A program made the translations under genes and the position numbers. DNA of 64,000 bases, taken from positions 209,157-273,156 of the forward strand of contig NZ_QLNV01000007.1 in NCBI RefSeq assembly GCF_003285545.1, written 5' to 3'. The notes beneath the pieces were generated by a model. It saw only the letters and a program-made list of their open reading frames with translations. It was not told the origin of the DNA and did not search any database. Position 1 is the first letter of the stretch; each line of letters starts with the position of its first letter. Positions 51,563-60,108 of the stretch are shown here, in pieces. The stretch comes from Sinomicrobium soli (lineage in GTDB: Bacteria > Bacteroidota > Bacteroidia > Flavobacteriales > Flavobacteriaceae).

Positions 51563-51704
51563 GTTTTCCAAATTTTTAATTGTTATTTTCTTTATTGCTT
51601 TTGATAGATCAAAGGTACGATGAGGCACTCCCCTTTAGGAAGGAGGCAACGCACAAAAAAAGTGTGACCGAAGTCACACTTGTAATATTAAAAACTTGAA
51701 ATAA

Positions 51705-52268
51705 TTACCTGGAATACAGTCTGCTCAAGGTTTCGCGGCTTACACCAAGGTATTCGGCAATGAGCTTTTTGGGTATACCCTGGAGTAGGTCCGGATAGAG
51801 CTTTACGAAAGCCTCATAGCGTTCCTGAGGTGTACTGGAAAGTAATAGTTTGATTCGTTCCTGCAATGCTACATATCCGTTTGTGAGTTTTACCCGGTAA
51901 AAATGTTCCATTTTATGCAATTCAGCAGAAAGTTTTTCTCTCGTCTCCAACGTGGAAACCAATACTTCTCCCGCTTCTATACATTCAATAAAAACCGTAG
52001 CTTTCTTTTCCTGGAAAAATGCCTGATAATCACTCATCCACCAGTTTTCTTTTGCAAATTGAATGATGTATTCCCTGCCCTGTTCATCTAAAAAGAAAAC
52101 TTTATAAAGCCCGGATAAAACAACAAATTCGTTCTTCACGTCATCCCCTTCGTGTAATAAATATTGATTTTTTAATACGCGCTTTTTGGTAAAGTGGGTT
52201 TGGATATATTCAAATTCCTCATTGGTTAAAGAAGTGATGTGTTCGATATGTTGCCGAAGTCTTTCCAT
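51705..52268 (-). CDS. Crp/Fnr-family regulator
   Basis: The 187-residue product has an N-terminal cyclic-nucleotide-type beta-roll (KNQYLLHEGDDVKNEFVVLS and GLYKVFFLDEQGREYIIQFA), a dimer helix (KMEHFYRVKLTNGYVALQER) and a C-terminal HTH IPKKLIAEYLGVSRETLSRL. It lacks Fnr-type N-terminal cysteines, so it is not an oxygen-sensing iron-sulfur protein. It lies just upstream of the DJ-1 to aldehyde dehydrogenase gene run and may control it. Confidence 0.9.
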   Translation of the reverse strand: MERLRQHIEHITSLTNEEFEYIQTHFTKKRVLKNQYLLHEGDDVKNEFVVLSGLYKVFFLDEQGREYIIQFAKENWWMSDYQAFFQEKKATVFIECIEAGEVLVSTLETREKLSAELHKMEHFYRVKLTNGYVALQERIKLLLSSTPQERYEAFVKLYPDLLQGIPKKLIAEYLGVSRETLSRLYSR

Positions 52269-52376
52269 AATATTTCAGAGAGGTTATATTTTATAATGAG
52301 GGGCTTGTTTCAGAAATCTATTTCGTGGCGTGTGACGTTTAGAAAATGGATTTTTTGGCCCGGGTTAATTTCTATC

Positions 52377-52754
52377 TTAATCTGATAGTGATTTGATCAC
52401 CTCTTTACGATTGGACAGTCCGAATTCAATTAATGTATTCAGGACAGTCCAGATTTCCCCGGCATGCTCCGTCAGCATATAGTACGTTATATCCTGTGTG
52501 GGTGTATGTTCCAGTTTTTTCTTGATCAGTTGATGAGCTTCCAGGGTCGTAAGTTCTGAACTTAGCACTTTAGGCGAGATACCTTCAGATACTTCAAAAA
52601 AATCCTTAAACCTCAATTTCTCATAATAATGTAAATTTAAAAGAATACAGAAACGCCATTTACCGTTTAATAAATCCAGGGTATCTCTCAAGGCCAAAAA
52701 TCTTTGTTTTAAGATTTCCTCATTTTCCGTACAGGGTTTTATTTTTTTTTCCAT
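52377..52754 (-). CDS. HxlR-family regulator, NmrA-associated
   Basis: From the ATG at 52754 the product is 125 residues: PCTENEEILKQRFLALRDTL, LLNGKWRFCILLNLHYYEKL, ISPKVLSSELTTLEAHQLIK. It retains a Cys near the N-terminus. It is divergent from the NmrA-like gene at 52828 with 73 bp between starts, so the two are probably a regulator/target pair. Confidence 0.85.
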   Translation of the reverse strand: MEKKIKPCTENEEILKQRFLALRDTLDLLNGKWRFCILLNLHYYEKLRFKDFFEVSEGISPKVLSSELTTLEAHQLIKKKLEHTPTQDITYYMLTEHAGEIWTVLNTLIEFGLSNRKEVIKSLSD

Positions 52755-52827
52755 CTTACTTTCCTGGAGGTTACTAAACACAAATTTACTGAATACTAAA
52801 AGTAATTTTGCTTAAAATAATTTTAAA

Positions 52828-53709
52828 ATGGAGCGAATCTTAGTTACAGGTGCAACCGGAAAACAAGGTAGTGCCGCAGTATATGAATTACTAAAAAATA
52901 ATTTCGAGGTTTTTGCGCTGACCAGAAATCCGCAATCTTCGGAAGCCCATAATTTAGAAAAGGCAGGCGCCATTTTGGTAAAGGGCGATTTAGAAAATAT
53001 CGAAGCTTTAAGCGACCTGTTTAAAAAAGTAAACGGGCTTTACCTGGTCCTCCCCCCCGTATGGGTTTCCAGCAAAGAAACGGATGAGAAAGAAGCGGAA
53101 CTCGGAATACAGACTATCAAATTAGCAGAAGAACAAGGCATCAAATTTGTTCTTTATTCATCGGTTCTCGGTTCGGATAAGCAGGCTCTATTCAGGCCAA
53201 AATTTAAGTTTACCATCGAAAAATATTTGTTAGAAAGTAATTTACAAGGCGCCGTACTACGACCCGCCACTTTTATGGAAAATCTGTTTTTACCAAGTTT
53301 CGGACTGGGAGAAGGCAAGTTTATCAACCCCTTACCCGGAGACAGGGCAATCCCCTGGATAACTACAAATGACATTGGTACATTTGCACGAATAATATTT
53401 CAGAATTATAAGGCGTTCAACGGTAAAACCGTTGATTTCGGAGGGGAACTTTATACCCCGAAACAAGTCTTAAAACTATTGGAAGAGAAGTTGAAGCAAC
53501 CCATCGATTTTGTACAGGTACCGTTAGAAGCGCTTTATCAACAAAGCGAAACTTTTGCAAAATTGGTTGAAATGATCGACAAGGAAGGCTATGATCCCAT
53601 CGATTACGAATTTATAGCTGCCTGGATGCCAAAGCTGACAGGCTTTGAACAGTGGATGGATGAAACAGGTATTGAAAAAATAAAGGAATTACGTTCTGTA
53701 GACCATTAA
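52828..53709 (+). CDS. NmrA/HSCARG-type NAD(P)-binding protein
   Basis: The 293-residue product begins RILVTGATGKQGSAAVYELL (GxTGxxG). Later motifs are LVLPPVWVSSKETDEKEAEL, KFVLYSSVLGSDK, LRPATFMENLFLPSFG and FGGELYTPKQVLKLLEEKL. This is an NmrA-like atypical SDR, either a reductase or an NADPH sensor. Only the first 20 residues resemble the smaller NmrA protein at 49824. Confidence 0.88.
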   Translation: MERILVTGATGKQGSAAVYELLKNNFEVFALTRNPQSSEAHNLEKAGAILVKGDLENIEALSDLFKKVNGLYLVLPPVWVSSKETDEKEAELGIQTIKLAEEQGIKFVLYSSVLGSDKQALFRPKFKFTIEKYLLESNLQGAVLRPATFMENLFLPSFGLGEGKFINPLPGDRAIPWITTNDIGTFARIIFQNYKAFNGKTVDFGGELYTPKQVLKLLEEKLKQPIDFVQVPLEALYQQSETFAKLVEMIDKEGYDPIDYEFIAAWMPKLTGFEQWMDETGIEKIKELRSVDH

Positions 53710-53755
53710 AATGGGGTTATTATTTAGGTGTCTTATCTATCTTCCTGAAAAGGCG

Positions 53756-55111
53756 TCAGAATTTTAGTTGTGCACTGGCAAATCCGAATGTTATATTTTT
53801 ACCGGGGGAGACTTCCCTGAGGTATTCCCCGGTATTGAACCAGCTTAACCCCGTAAGCAGAGAGAGATGCTTGTTGGCTTTATAGAAAAAAACACCGGAG
53901 ATCTGACTCCCTATATAACGGGAAGAAGCGTCATTATGCTCAAAAAACGGCACCATATTGGGGCGATAAATCCCCTCACCCCTGCTATATCTCCATAAAA
54001 AAGCATAATCACAGGAAAGTGTTATTTTTTCACTAAAACGGAGTTTCAAATCGGGGTGTATATCCATTAAGTTGCTCGGCGCCAATGGTGCGGCCATGCC
54101 AAAGTAGGCCCCGGGGCCAAACATGGTGTTCAGGGTTTGTTGTGTTTTATCCGTATTGTCTTTGTCGCCACTGATAAGATCGGCTTTGAGCCCGATTTCC
54201 GGAGTATATTTTATTGAAGTAAAACGATACGAAGTAGCCAAAGCAATACTCCAGGCCGATATTCTCCTGCTGCCTATCGATCCGAACTGATAGCCTCCTT
54301 CCAGGTCATACCACCATGTACCACGGTTTTTAAAGACCCGGGACGCGATGGTATATCTTTTCTCCGTACCGGCACCGTCATAGAACAGCGCATTCTTGTT
54401 ATAAAAGCCCAGGAAATAGAAATTGAAATGCATTTCTTCTTTTGCTGTGGCAATATCTGAAAATGCTCCAAAAAGCCGTAAATCGGGAGAAGAAGCATCA
54501 TCAAAAATACCGGTTTTATCCACTACGGCATGCAAATAGAAAATATCGGTTTTTATATTACCCTCACTAAAAAGTACTTTAATCCCGTCAAATGAACGGC
54601 GGGTGTTGGGAGCATCTCTTAAAGAAATTAAGCGTGTAGAGCCATAGCTTACTTCCTGCCTCCCCAGGCGGAATGTGATAGGAGTTTCCTGGAATGGCTT
54701 ATAATCCATAAAAAGTTGATGAAGTTTTAACGGGTTTTCTTCTACAGGGACAAGCACTTCCCTGCTATTTGCCAGGGCGCTCTGCAATTCGCCGTAAACA
54801 CGAATCTTTTCAGAAAGGTGCAGGTCTGCGTGAAACAACCATCGGGTCAGCATAAAACCATCGTTATCCTGTGTATCCGGATTCCAGTTCTCATTATCCA
54901 TAATCAGGTATTGTGTCTTGAAATCACCGCCAAAACTGACATACGCATTTTTACCGATCTTTTTATATTTCAATCGATGATACCAATTCCTTACGGTATC
55001 TTTTTCGAGTCCGGAGTAATCTTCGTTATACCGCATTTGTTGAAATTCGGGAATTTGCTGGGCGGTTACGAGGAAGGAGTTACATAAAAGTGCTATGAGC
55101 AAAAAGCGCAT
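53756..55111 (-). CDS. Alginate-export-type outer-membrane porin, copy 2
   Basis: The 451-residue product has a signal peptide (FLLIALLCNSFLVTAQQ) and barrel motifs shared with 32705-34045: TFRLGRQEVSYGSTRLISLR, DAPNTRRSFDGIKV, GPGAYFGMAAPLAPSNLMDI, and a final SAQLKF. Identity to copy 1 is low but the motif order is the same. It is likely an outer-membrane channel whose solute is unknown. It lies after a strong terminator, so it is probably its own unit. Confidence 0.85.
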   Translation of the reverse strand: MRFLLIALLCNSFLVTAQQIPEFQQMRYNEDYSGLEKDTVRNWYHRLKYKKIGKNAYVSFGGDFKTQYLIMDNENWNPDTQDNDGFMLTRWLFHADLHLSEKIRVYGELQSALANSREVLVPVEENPLKLHQLFMDYKPFQETPITFRLGRQEVSYGSTRLISLRDAPNTRRSFDGIKVLFSEGNIKTDIFYLHAVVDKTGIFDDASSPDLRLFGAFSDIATAKEEMHFNFYFLGFYNKNALFYDGAGTEKRYTIASRVFKNRGTWWYDLEGGYQFGSIGSRRISAWSIALATSYRFTSIKYTPEIGLKADLISGDKDNTDKTQQTLNTMFGPGAYFGMAAPLAPSNLMDIHPDLKLRFSEKITLSCDYAFLWRYSRGEGIYRPNMVPFFEHNDASSRYIGSQISGVFFYKANKHLSLLTGLSWFNTGEYLREVSPGKNITFGFASAQLKF

Positions 55112-55141
55112 TATTGATTTTTTTTTGCTTTATGAAAGCAT

Positions 55142-55173
55142 GTAAAACCTCCGTGCTTCCCCGGAGGTTTTAC
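55142..55173. terminator. Perfect 12-bp hairpin terminator
   Basis: GTAAAACCTCCG and CGGAGGTTTTAC pair fully around an 8-nt loop, with ATTTTTATTATTTT on the plus-strand side. It follows the LLM gene stop (55181) on the minus strand. Confidence 0.75.
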
Positions 55174-55180
55174 ATTTTTA

Positions 55181-56200
55181 TTATTTTGATTTTTTAATAA
55201 GCGGAATAACCTTTGTGCCAATCAGTTCAATGGATTGCATCAATTGTCTATGAGTTAATCCGGCATTATCCATCTGAAAAGTAAACCGGTCAATTCCGCC
55301 CAGCGCTTCACTGTGCCGTAATAATTTTTCGGCAACTTCTTCCGGGCCGCCAACCACCAACACCCCTTTAGGCGCAATTAAGGCTTCGAAGCCGGCTTTC
55401 GTTACCGGGGGCCAGCCACGCTCCTTACCTGCTTTGGTCCATAGTTCGGCATAACCCGGATAGTAGTCTGCAACGGCCTGCTCACTGGTCTGTGCCACAT
55501 AGCCCGGTGAGTGTAACCCCACTTTTAACTGCCCGGGCGAAAACCCTGCCTGGGCCCCTGCTTCGCGGTACAGGTCTATCAGGGGGCGAAAGCGTTCCGT
55601 TTCCCCGCCGATGACAGCTACCATTAAGGGAAGTCCCAAAGAACCTGCCCGTATAAAGGAAGCCGGTGTGCCACCTACACCCAGCCATACCGGGAGCTTT
55701 TCCTGAAAGGCTCTCGGGTAAACAGGCTGGTTATTTAAAGCCGGTCTGAATTTTCCTGACCATGTTACATATTCCTGCTCTCGTATCTGGAGAAATAATT
55801 CCAGTTTTTCCACAAAAAGCGCATCATAATCCTTAAGGTCATACCCGAAGAGAGGGTACGCTTCGATGGCCGAACCACGGCCTACAACCAGTTCTGCCCT
55901 TCCTTTTGAAATGAGATCAAGCGTTGCAAAATTCTGATATACCCGTACGGGATCATCCGTACTTAAAACCTTAACGGCGCTCCCCAGGATGATATTTTCG
56001 GTCCTGGCAGCCGCAGCAGAAAGAATTACCGCCGGCGCCGAATCCAGAAATTCTTTTTTATGATGCTCCCCGATACCAAAAACATCAAGGCCTGCCTCAT
56101 CGGCAATGACTATCCGGTCCAGTAACTGTTCCATGGCATCTGCACTGCCGAGATTGCTGCCATACATGGCCGATGCAAAACTATCGATTCCTATTTCCAT
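55181..56200 (-). CDS. Luciferase-like (LLM-class) flavin-dependent oxidoreductase
   Basis: The 339-residue TIM-barrel protein has LDVFGIGEHHKKEFLDSAPA, ILGSAVKVLSTDDPVRVYQN, GRAELVVGRGSAIEAYPLFG and VWLGVGGTPASFIRAGSLGL. These match group LLM proteins that use reduced flavin and oxygen. The substrate is unknown. It begins the run of minus-strand oxidant-linked genes here, next to a pirin gene 31 bp upstream. Confidence 0.9.
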   Translation of the reverse strand: MEIGIDSFASAMYGSNLGSADAMEQLLDRIVIADEAGLDVFGIGEHHKKEFLDSAPAVILSAAAARTENIILGSAVKVLSTDDPVRVYQNFATLDLISKGRAELVVGRGSAIEAYPLFGYDLKDYDALFVEKLELFLQIREQEYVTWSGKFRPALNNQPVYPRAFQEKLPVWLGVGGTPASFIRAGSLGLPLMVAVIGGETERFRPLIDLYREAGAQAGFSPGQLKVGLHSPGYVAQTSEQAVADYYPGYAELWTKAGKERGWPPVTKAGFEALIAPKGVLVVGGPEEVAEKLLRHSEALGGIDRFTFQMDNAGLTHRQLMQSIELIGTKVIPLIKKSK

Positions 56201-56231
56201 TTTTTTCTGATTTTAGTTAAACACATATTGC

Positions 56232-57146
56232 TCAGGAAAGCGCATTCGGCGGAGGTCCCCCTGCAGGTTTGCTTTTATCTTCAGGTAAGGGTACATATTC
56301 CTCACTATCCATTGGAGGTAAATCAATGCGCCCTTGTTTCCAATCTTCCTTTGCCTGTTCAATCCTGTCTTTTCTGCTGGAAACAAAGTTCCACCAGATA
56401 TACCGGTCCCCCAGGTGTTCGCCACCAAGCATCATCAAAGTAGTCGGTTCTTTGGCTATGATCAACGGATCAACGCCTTTGGTAAACACCAATAACTGTC
56501 CCGGTTTGTACGTAACTCCATTTACTTCAACACGCCCCCGAACAAGGTATGCCCCGCGTTCACTATGTCCTTTAGGCAACCCAAAACGAATGCCTGGCCG
56601 TAGCACAACATGCACATAAAATAAGGGAGAATGTGTTTTTACGTTACTTTTCAAACCATAGGCATCTCCTGCAATCAGGCGCATCCAAACACCTGTATCG
56701 GTAAAAATGGGCAATTGTTCCGATTTGTAGTTCTCAAAGGAAGGATCGCTTTCTTCATCCTTTTCAGGAAGCGCCACCCATGTCTGTATCATTTCCAGCT
56801 CGCCACCAGCCAGCATGGCCGGGTCTTCAAAACGTTCACTATGCGTAATCCCTTTGCCGGCAGTCATCCAGTTGACCTCCCCGGGTTTTATAACCTGTTC
56901 TACACCCAGACTATCCCTGTGGGTCACATTCCCACTAAACAAATAACTGACGGTAGACAGACCGATATGCGGATGTGGTAATACATCAAGACTACTGTCC
57001 GAGGCTACCGGTATATTCACAGGGCCTCCATGATCCATAAAAATAAAAGGGCCTATCATCCTCCTAAGCCTGTAAGGCAGGATCCGCTTAACGGTGAAAC
57101 CTGCTGAAAGTTCGGCCTGCCTGGCTTCTATAACAATATCTAACAT
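56232..57146 (-). CDS. Pirin-family bicupin, long form (copy 1)
   Basis: Using the ATG at 57146 gives 304 residues (a TTG two codons upstream is less likely). Metal-site motifs are FIFMDHGGPVNIP, HPHIGLSTVSYLFSGNVTHR, DSLGV and WMTAGKGITHSERFED. A pirin C-terminal cupin follows (GHSERGAYLVRGRVEVNGVT). It differs from the 238-residue pirin at 37299 in length and tail and resembles the third pirin at 61927 more. It may be a dioxygenase or redox-linked regulator. Confidence 0.9.
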   Translation of the reverse strand: MLDIVIEARQAELSAGFTVKRILPYRLRRMIGPFIFMDHGGPVNIPVASDSSLDVLPHPHIGLSTVSYLFSGNVTHRDSLGVEQVIKPGEVNWMTAGKGITHSERFEDPAMLAGGELEMIQTWVALPEKDEESDPSFENYKSEQLPIFTDTGVWMRLIAGDAYGLKSNVKTHSPLFYVHVVLRPGIRFGLPKGHSERGAYLVRGRVEVNGVTYKPGQLLVFTKGVDPLIIAKEPTTLMMLGGEHLGDRYIWWNFVSSRKDRIEQAKEDWKQGRIDLPPMDSEEYVPLPEDKSKPAGGPPPNALS

Positions 57147-57225
57147 AAGCAATAAATTATCGACAATGAGAAATCATATACATACGCTATACTGGTAATC
57201 CTGGAATTATGGTGCCCGGTTTCCC

Positions 57226-57546
57226 TTAATCTTCTAAAGGGTTTACGGTTCCTTTCATTGTATAAAAACTTCCGTCGGGCAAGGTTGCATTGCTGTAAAT
57301 AATCCCGTTCTCATGGTCTTCCACATGGGTTACCGTTGCCCCGGATTTTTCTTTCCATGCCACCATGTATACCTGTGGCCGAATTTCTGCTATGGTAGTT
57401 TTCACACTTTCCGAATACCCGTTCTTGGTTAAACCGCCTCCTTCTATAACTGTAAAAACCATAGTTTCATCCGTTTCAAAAAAGAGTTCGGTTTTCAAAA
57501 CGCCTACATCCATGATATACCTGTTACCCGTTAGGTTGTTTTTCAT
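57226..57546 (-). CDS. MoaF-like small beta-barrel protein
   Basis: This 106-residue all-beta protein has MDVGVLKTELFFETDETMVF, TTIAEIRPQVYMVAWKEKSG and NGIIYSNATLPDGSFYTMKG. Length and pattern match the MoaF-related/lipocalin-like domain; the link to molybdenum cofactor is only in the family name. It lies between the metallopeptidase and pirin genes. Confidence 0.7.
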   Translation of the reverse strand: MKNNLTGNRYIMDVGVLKTELFFETDETMVFTVIEGGGLTKNGYSESVKTTIAEIRPQVYMVAWKEKSGATVTHVEDHENGIIYSNATLPDGSFYTMKGTVNPLED

Positions 57547-57611
57547 TTTTAAATCTGTTTAGAACAATAGTTTTATTAGTTTTAAGTGGCGAAAGTGCCG
57601 TAGCATTGTCA

Positions 57612-59105
57612 TTACCACCTATATATTTTTGACAGATCGGCATGCGCTGCCAAGCTTAGCTTCGGTATATTATTATGGACTTCAACATTAAATTCGGGAA
57701 TGGTTTTTACACCCTCGAAATCAATGGGTTGTCCTGCTATCATATAACGTGCTATCTGTTCTTCCAGCTCCTTTTTGTCCAGATAGGCAGCACCTGCGTT
57801 AATAAAATCATCTACGGTTAACACCTCATCCTTCTTTTTTGCCTTTCTAAGCTCATACAGGTCAAGCAACATGTTCCTAAGGGTGAATTTCCCATCCGAA
57901 GCCAGCCTGATCTGGTTATCGAGGTAAAAAGCGTAGATGCATCCCCGCCTGTAAGGAAGGACACCGTAGTTGGCATAATCTGTCCAGTAATTTGTGGCAA
58001 TGGAATCGTTATGCACATCTTTGATCGCACTCTCGTAATGCTTTTTGAAGTTCTCTTCATTAAAGTAATGCAGAAAGTCCTCCTCCCCGTATATTTTACT
58101 GTTTGCCAGATTAATGATTGTAGCATAATCGTTAAACCCTTCACCAAACCATTGATGGTCAAAACTATTTTCTCCTATAATGATTTTGATTCCAATCCAG
58201 GTGTGCGATGTTTCGTGTGCTGTAACGTACTTGTCCCTTGTACCAAATTTTCTTCCCAGCTTCATGACGAAGCCGTTTCTCATCCCAAACCCACCCCCGC
58301 CTATTTCTTTCTGGTTGTTTTGCAGCGCCGTAACAGCCAAATAATAGAACGGGAATTCGGTGTCGTTCCAGAACCTGTGGATGCTTTGGAAATAGCTTTC
58401 AAAAAAAGGGCTGAGACGCTCCTGCAAGTCATTTCCATAGTTGTCTTCCTTAGTGGTTACAGCATAGTAAGGGATTCCCAGAACGTCGTATTCCTGCACG
58501 CCAATATTATCACCCATCACGAAGTACACTTTTTGTGAGAGGTTGTCGTAATAGTCTATAAGCTTTTTTGACGGATCAGTTTGAGATGGCTCGACCGAAT
58601 TGAAATAGGTTAAATTTTCCGGATATCTGCGCCAGCTGAACGACACCAAAGGATTACTTTGGTCGGTTATAGCCAAGTCAAATTGCATGTTTACCAAGGT
58701 CAATATTCCTTTGCTAATTACCGGCCTGAACAGTTCGGTTAGAGATATGGTAGTTGGTTTATCTACGGGAAGTGAACCCTCTATCTCATACGTGATCCTA
58801 TGGTTCTTTGCCCCATTGTGGTAAATGGTTATCCGCCTGTCCGCTTCGTCTATCCTGACCACTTCAGGCCGGGTAACACGAATATTCCGGATAACTTTAA
58901 ATATATCATTCTGCCCTCCAAAACCCGGGTCTCCGAATATAAATACGGTACTGTCTTTTTGAGATGCAGCATACGTGAGTTCAACCGCCAATATAGCTGA
59001 ATCTCCATCCCAGCCGAGCACGTAATCCATAAAAGGTTTTTGCTGCGCATAAGAATGAATACCAAGAGTTAATAGAAGGACTAATATTATACCGTTTTTT
59101 TTCAT
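57612..59105 (-). CDS. Secreted M1/M61-like metallopeptidase
   Basis: The 497-residue protein has a signal peptide (IILVLLLTLGIHSYAQQ). The zinc site is VTAHETSHTWIG (HExxH, about 301-305) and WFGEGFNDYATIINLAN (third ligand Glu, as in M1/M61 gluzincins). The N-terminal 200 residues are a beta domain (LTYAASQKDSTVFIF) as in aminopeptidase N. No transmembrane region follows. It probably trims peptides in the periplasm or outside the cell. Confidence 0.85.
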   Translation of the reverse strand: MKKNGIILVLLLTLGIHSYAQQKPFMDYVLGWDGDSAILAVELTYAASQKDSTVFIFGDPGFGGQNDIFKVIRNIRVTRPEVVRIDEADRRITIYHNGAKNHRITYEIEGSLPVDKPTTISLTELFRPVISKGILTLVNMQFDLAITDQSNPLVSFSWRRYPENLTYFNSVEPSQTDPSKKLIDYYDNLSQKVYFVMGDNIGVQEYDVLGIPYYAVTTKEDNYGNDLQERLSPFFESYFQSIHRFWNDTEFPFYYLAVTALQNNQKEIGGGGFGMRNGFVMKLGRKFGTRDKYVTAHETSHTWIGIKIIIGENSFDHQWFGEGFNDYATIINLANSKIYGEEDFLHYFNEENFKKHYESAIKDVHNDSIATNYWTDYANYGVLPYRRGCIYAFYLDNQIRLASDGKFTLRNMLLDLYELRKAKKKDEVLTVDDFINAGAAYLDKKELEEQIARYMIAGQPIDFEGVKTIPEFNVEVHNNIPKLSLAAHADLSKIYRW

Positions 59106-59138
59106 TTCCCTAAGCCTGTGCTGTTTATTAATGGGTTA

Positions 59139-59510
59139 TTACAAAAAAGAAGTCATGGCATTTCCATTAGCGGATTTTGAGACCGGGACTTCTTCCTGTA
59201 CCACATCCCAGTGTTCTGCTATTTTTCCGTCTTCTATTCTAAAGATATCAACAACAATAACCGGTTTAGGTCCCCAGCCATTTGTCAGACTATGGGTAAT
59301 GACGATATCGTTTTCTTCCACGATAATACCCGGTTGCCATTTGAAGTCTGCATCTAAAACAGTTAGCAGGTTTCTAAGTCCTTCATGACCGCTTATCATC
59401 GACGGGTTGTGTTGCTGATAGGATTCATGCCAGTACCGCTCAATGGCTGTGTTGTCCTTTTCGTGGAACAATTCATTCATTGCTTTTAGAACGAGTTCTT
59501 TATTTGTCAT
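59139..59510 (-). CDS. SnoaL-like (NTF2-fold) ester-cyclase-type protein, copy 1
   Basis: The 123-residue NTF2-fold protein has KAMNELFHEKDNTAIERYWH, SYQQHNPSMISGHEGLRNLL, VVDIFRIEDGKIAEHWDVVQ. These His/Asp positions match SnoaL-like polyketide cyclase/ester cyclase relatives. The substrate is unknown. It is followed on the same strand, 33 bp on, by the peptidase gene and preceded by OsmC. Confidence 0.88.
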   Translation of the reverse strand: MTNKELVLKAMNELFHEKDNTAIERYWHESYQQHNPSMISGHEGLRNLLTVLDADFKWQPGIIVEENDIVITHSLTNGWGPKPVIVVDIFRIEDGKIAEHWDVVQEEVPVSKSANGNAMTSFL

Positions 59511-59528
59511 TTTTCCTTGTTTTTCCGT

Positions 59529-59939
59529 TTACACTAAAGTTGCATTTAAAGTAATCTCCAATTTAAGAGCGTTACTTACAGGACAGGTTTCTTCCGCAGA
59601 TTTTGCCATTTTTTGAAATTCTTCTTCCGTAATTCCGGTAATTTTTGCAGTCAGAACCAAGTCAGATTTTGTGATAACACCATTATCTAATGTGATCGTT
59701 GAGGTCGTGGTCAGTTCCTCCGGCTGATAGCCTGCCGTGGTGAGATCTGCACTTAATTTCATAGTAAAACAGCCCGCATGTGCTGCTGCCATAAGCTCTT
59801 CCGGATTGGTTCCTGTTCCGTTTTCAAAACGGGAAACAAAAGTATAAGGCGTTTGTTTTAAAACTCCGCTCTGTGAGCTAAGGTGTCCTTTACCTTCTTT
59901 GATTGTGCCGTTCCATACGGCTGTTGCTTGTTTTTTCAT
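59529..59939 (-). CDS. OsmC-family peroxide-reducing protein
   Basis: The 136-residue product has the two reactive Cys in [16 protein letters not shown] (Cys about 57) and [13 protein letters not shown] (Cys about 120), plus [15 protein letters not shown] and an N-terminal beta region ([20 protein letters not shown]). This is OsmC rather than Ohr by the TNPEEL start. It reduces organic hydroperoxides in the cytoplasm, supporting the oxidant-defence reading of the area. Confidence 0.92.
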   Translation of the reverse strand: MKKQATAVWNGTIKEGKGHLSSQSGVLKQTPYTFVSRFENGTGTNPEELMAAAHAGCFTMKLSADLTTAGYQPEELTTTSTITLDNGVITKSDLVLTAKITGITEEEFQKMAKSAEETCPVSNALKLEITLNATLV

Positions 59940-60108
59940 TAGTTTATTAGTTTTTAGTTCTTAGTTGGTAGTTTGCGACTTCGGACTCCCGACTTTCTGC
60001 CATCCCGTCGTTTACAAACTAACGATGGTTATAATTTTATTTGATAATTAAACTGGCACTGCATATCTGGTGTATACAGCATTATAAAGTATGATTTTCA
60101 GACTGGTT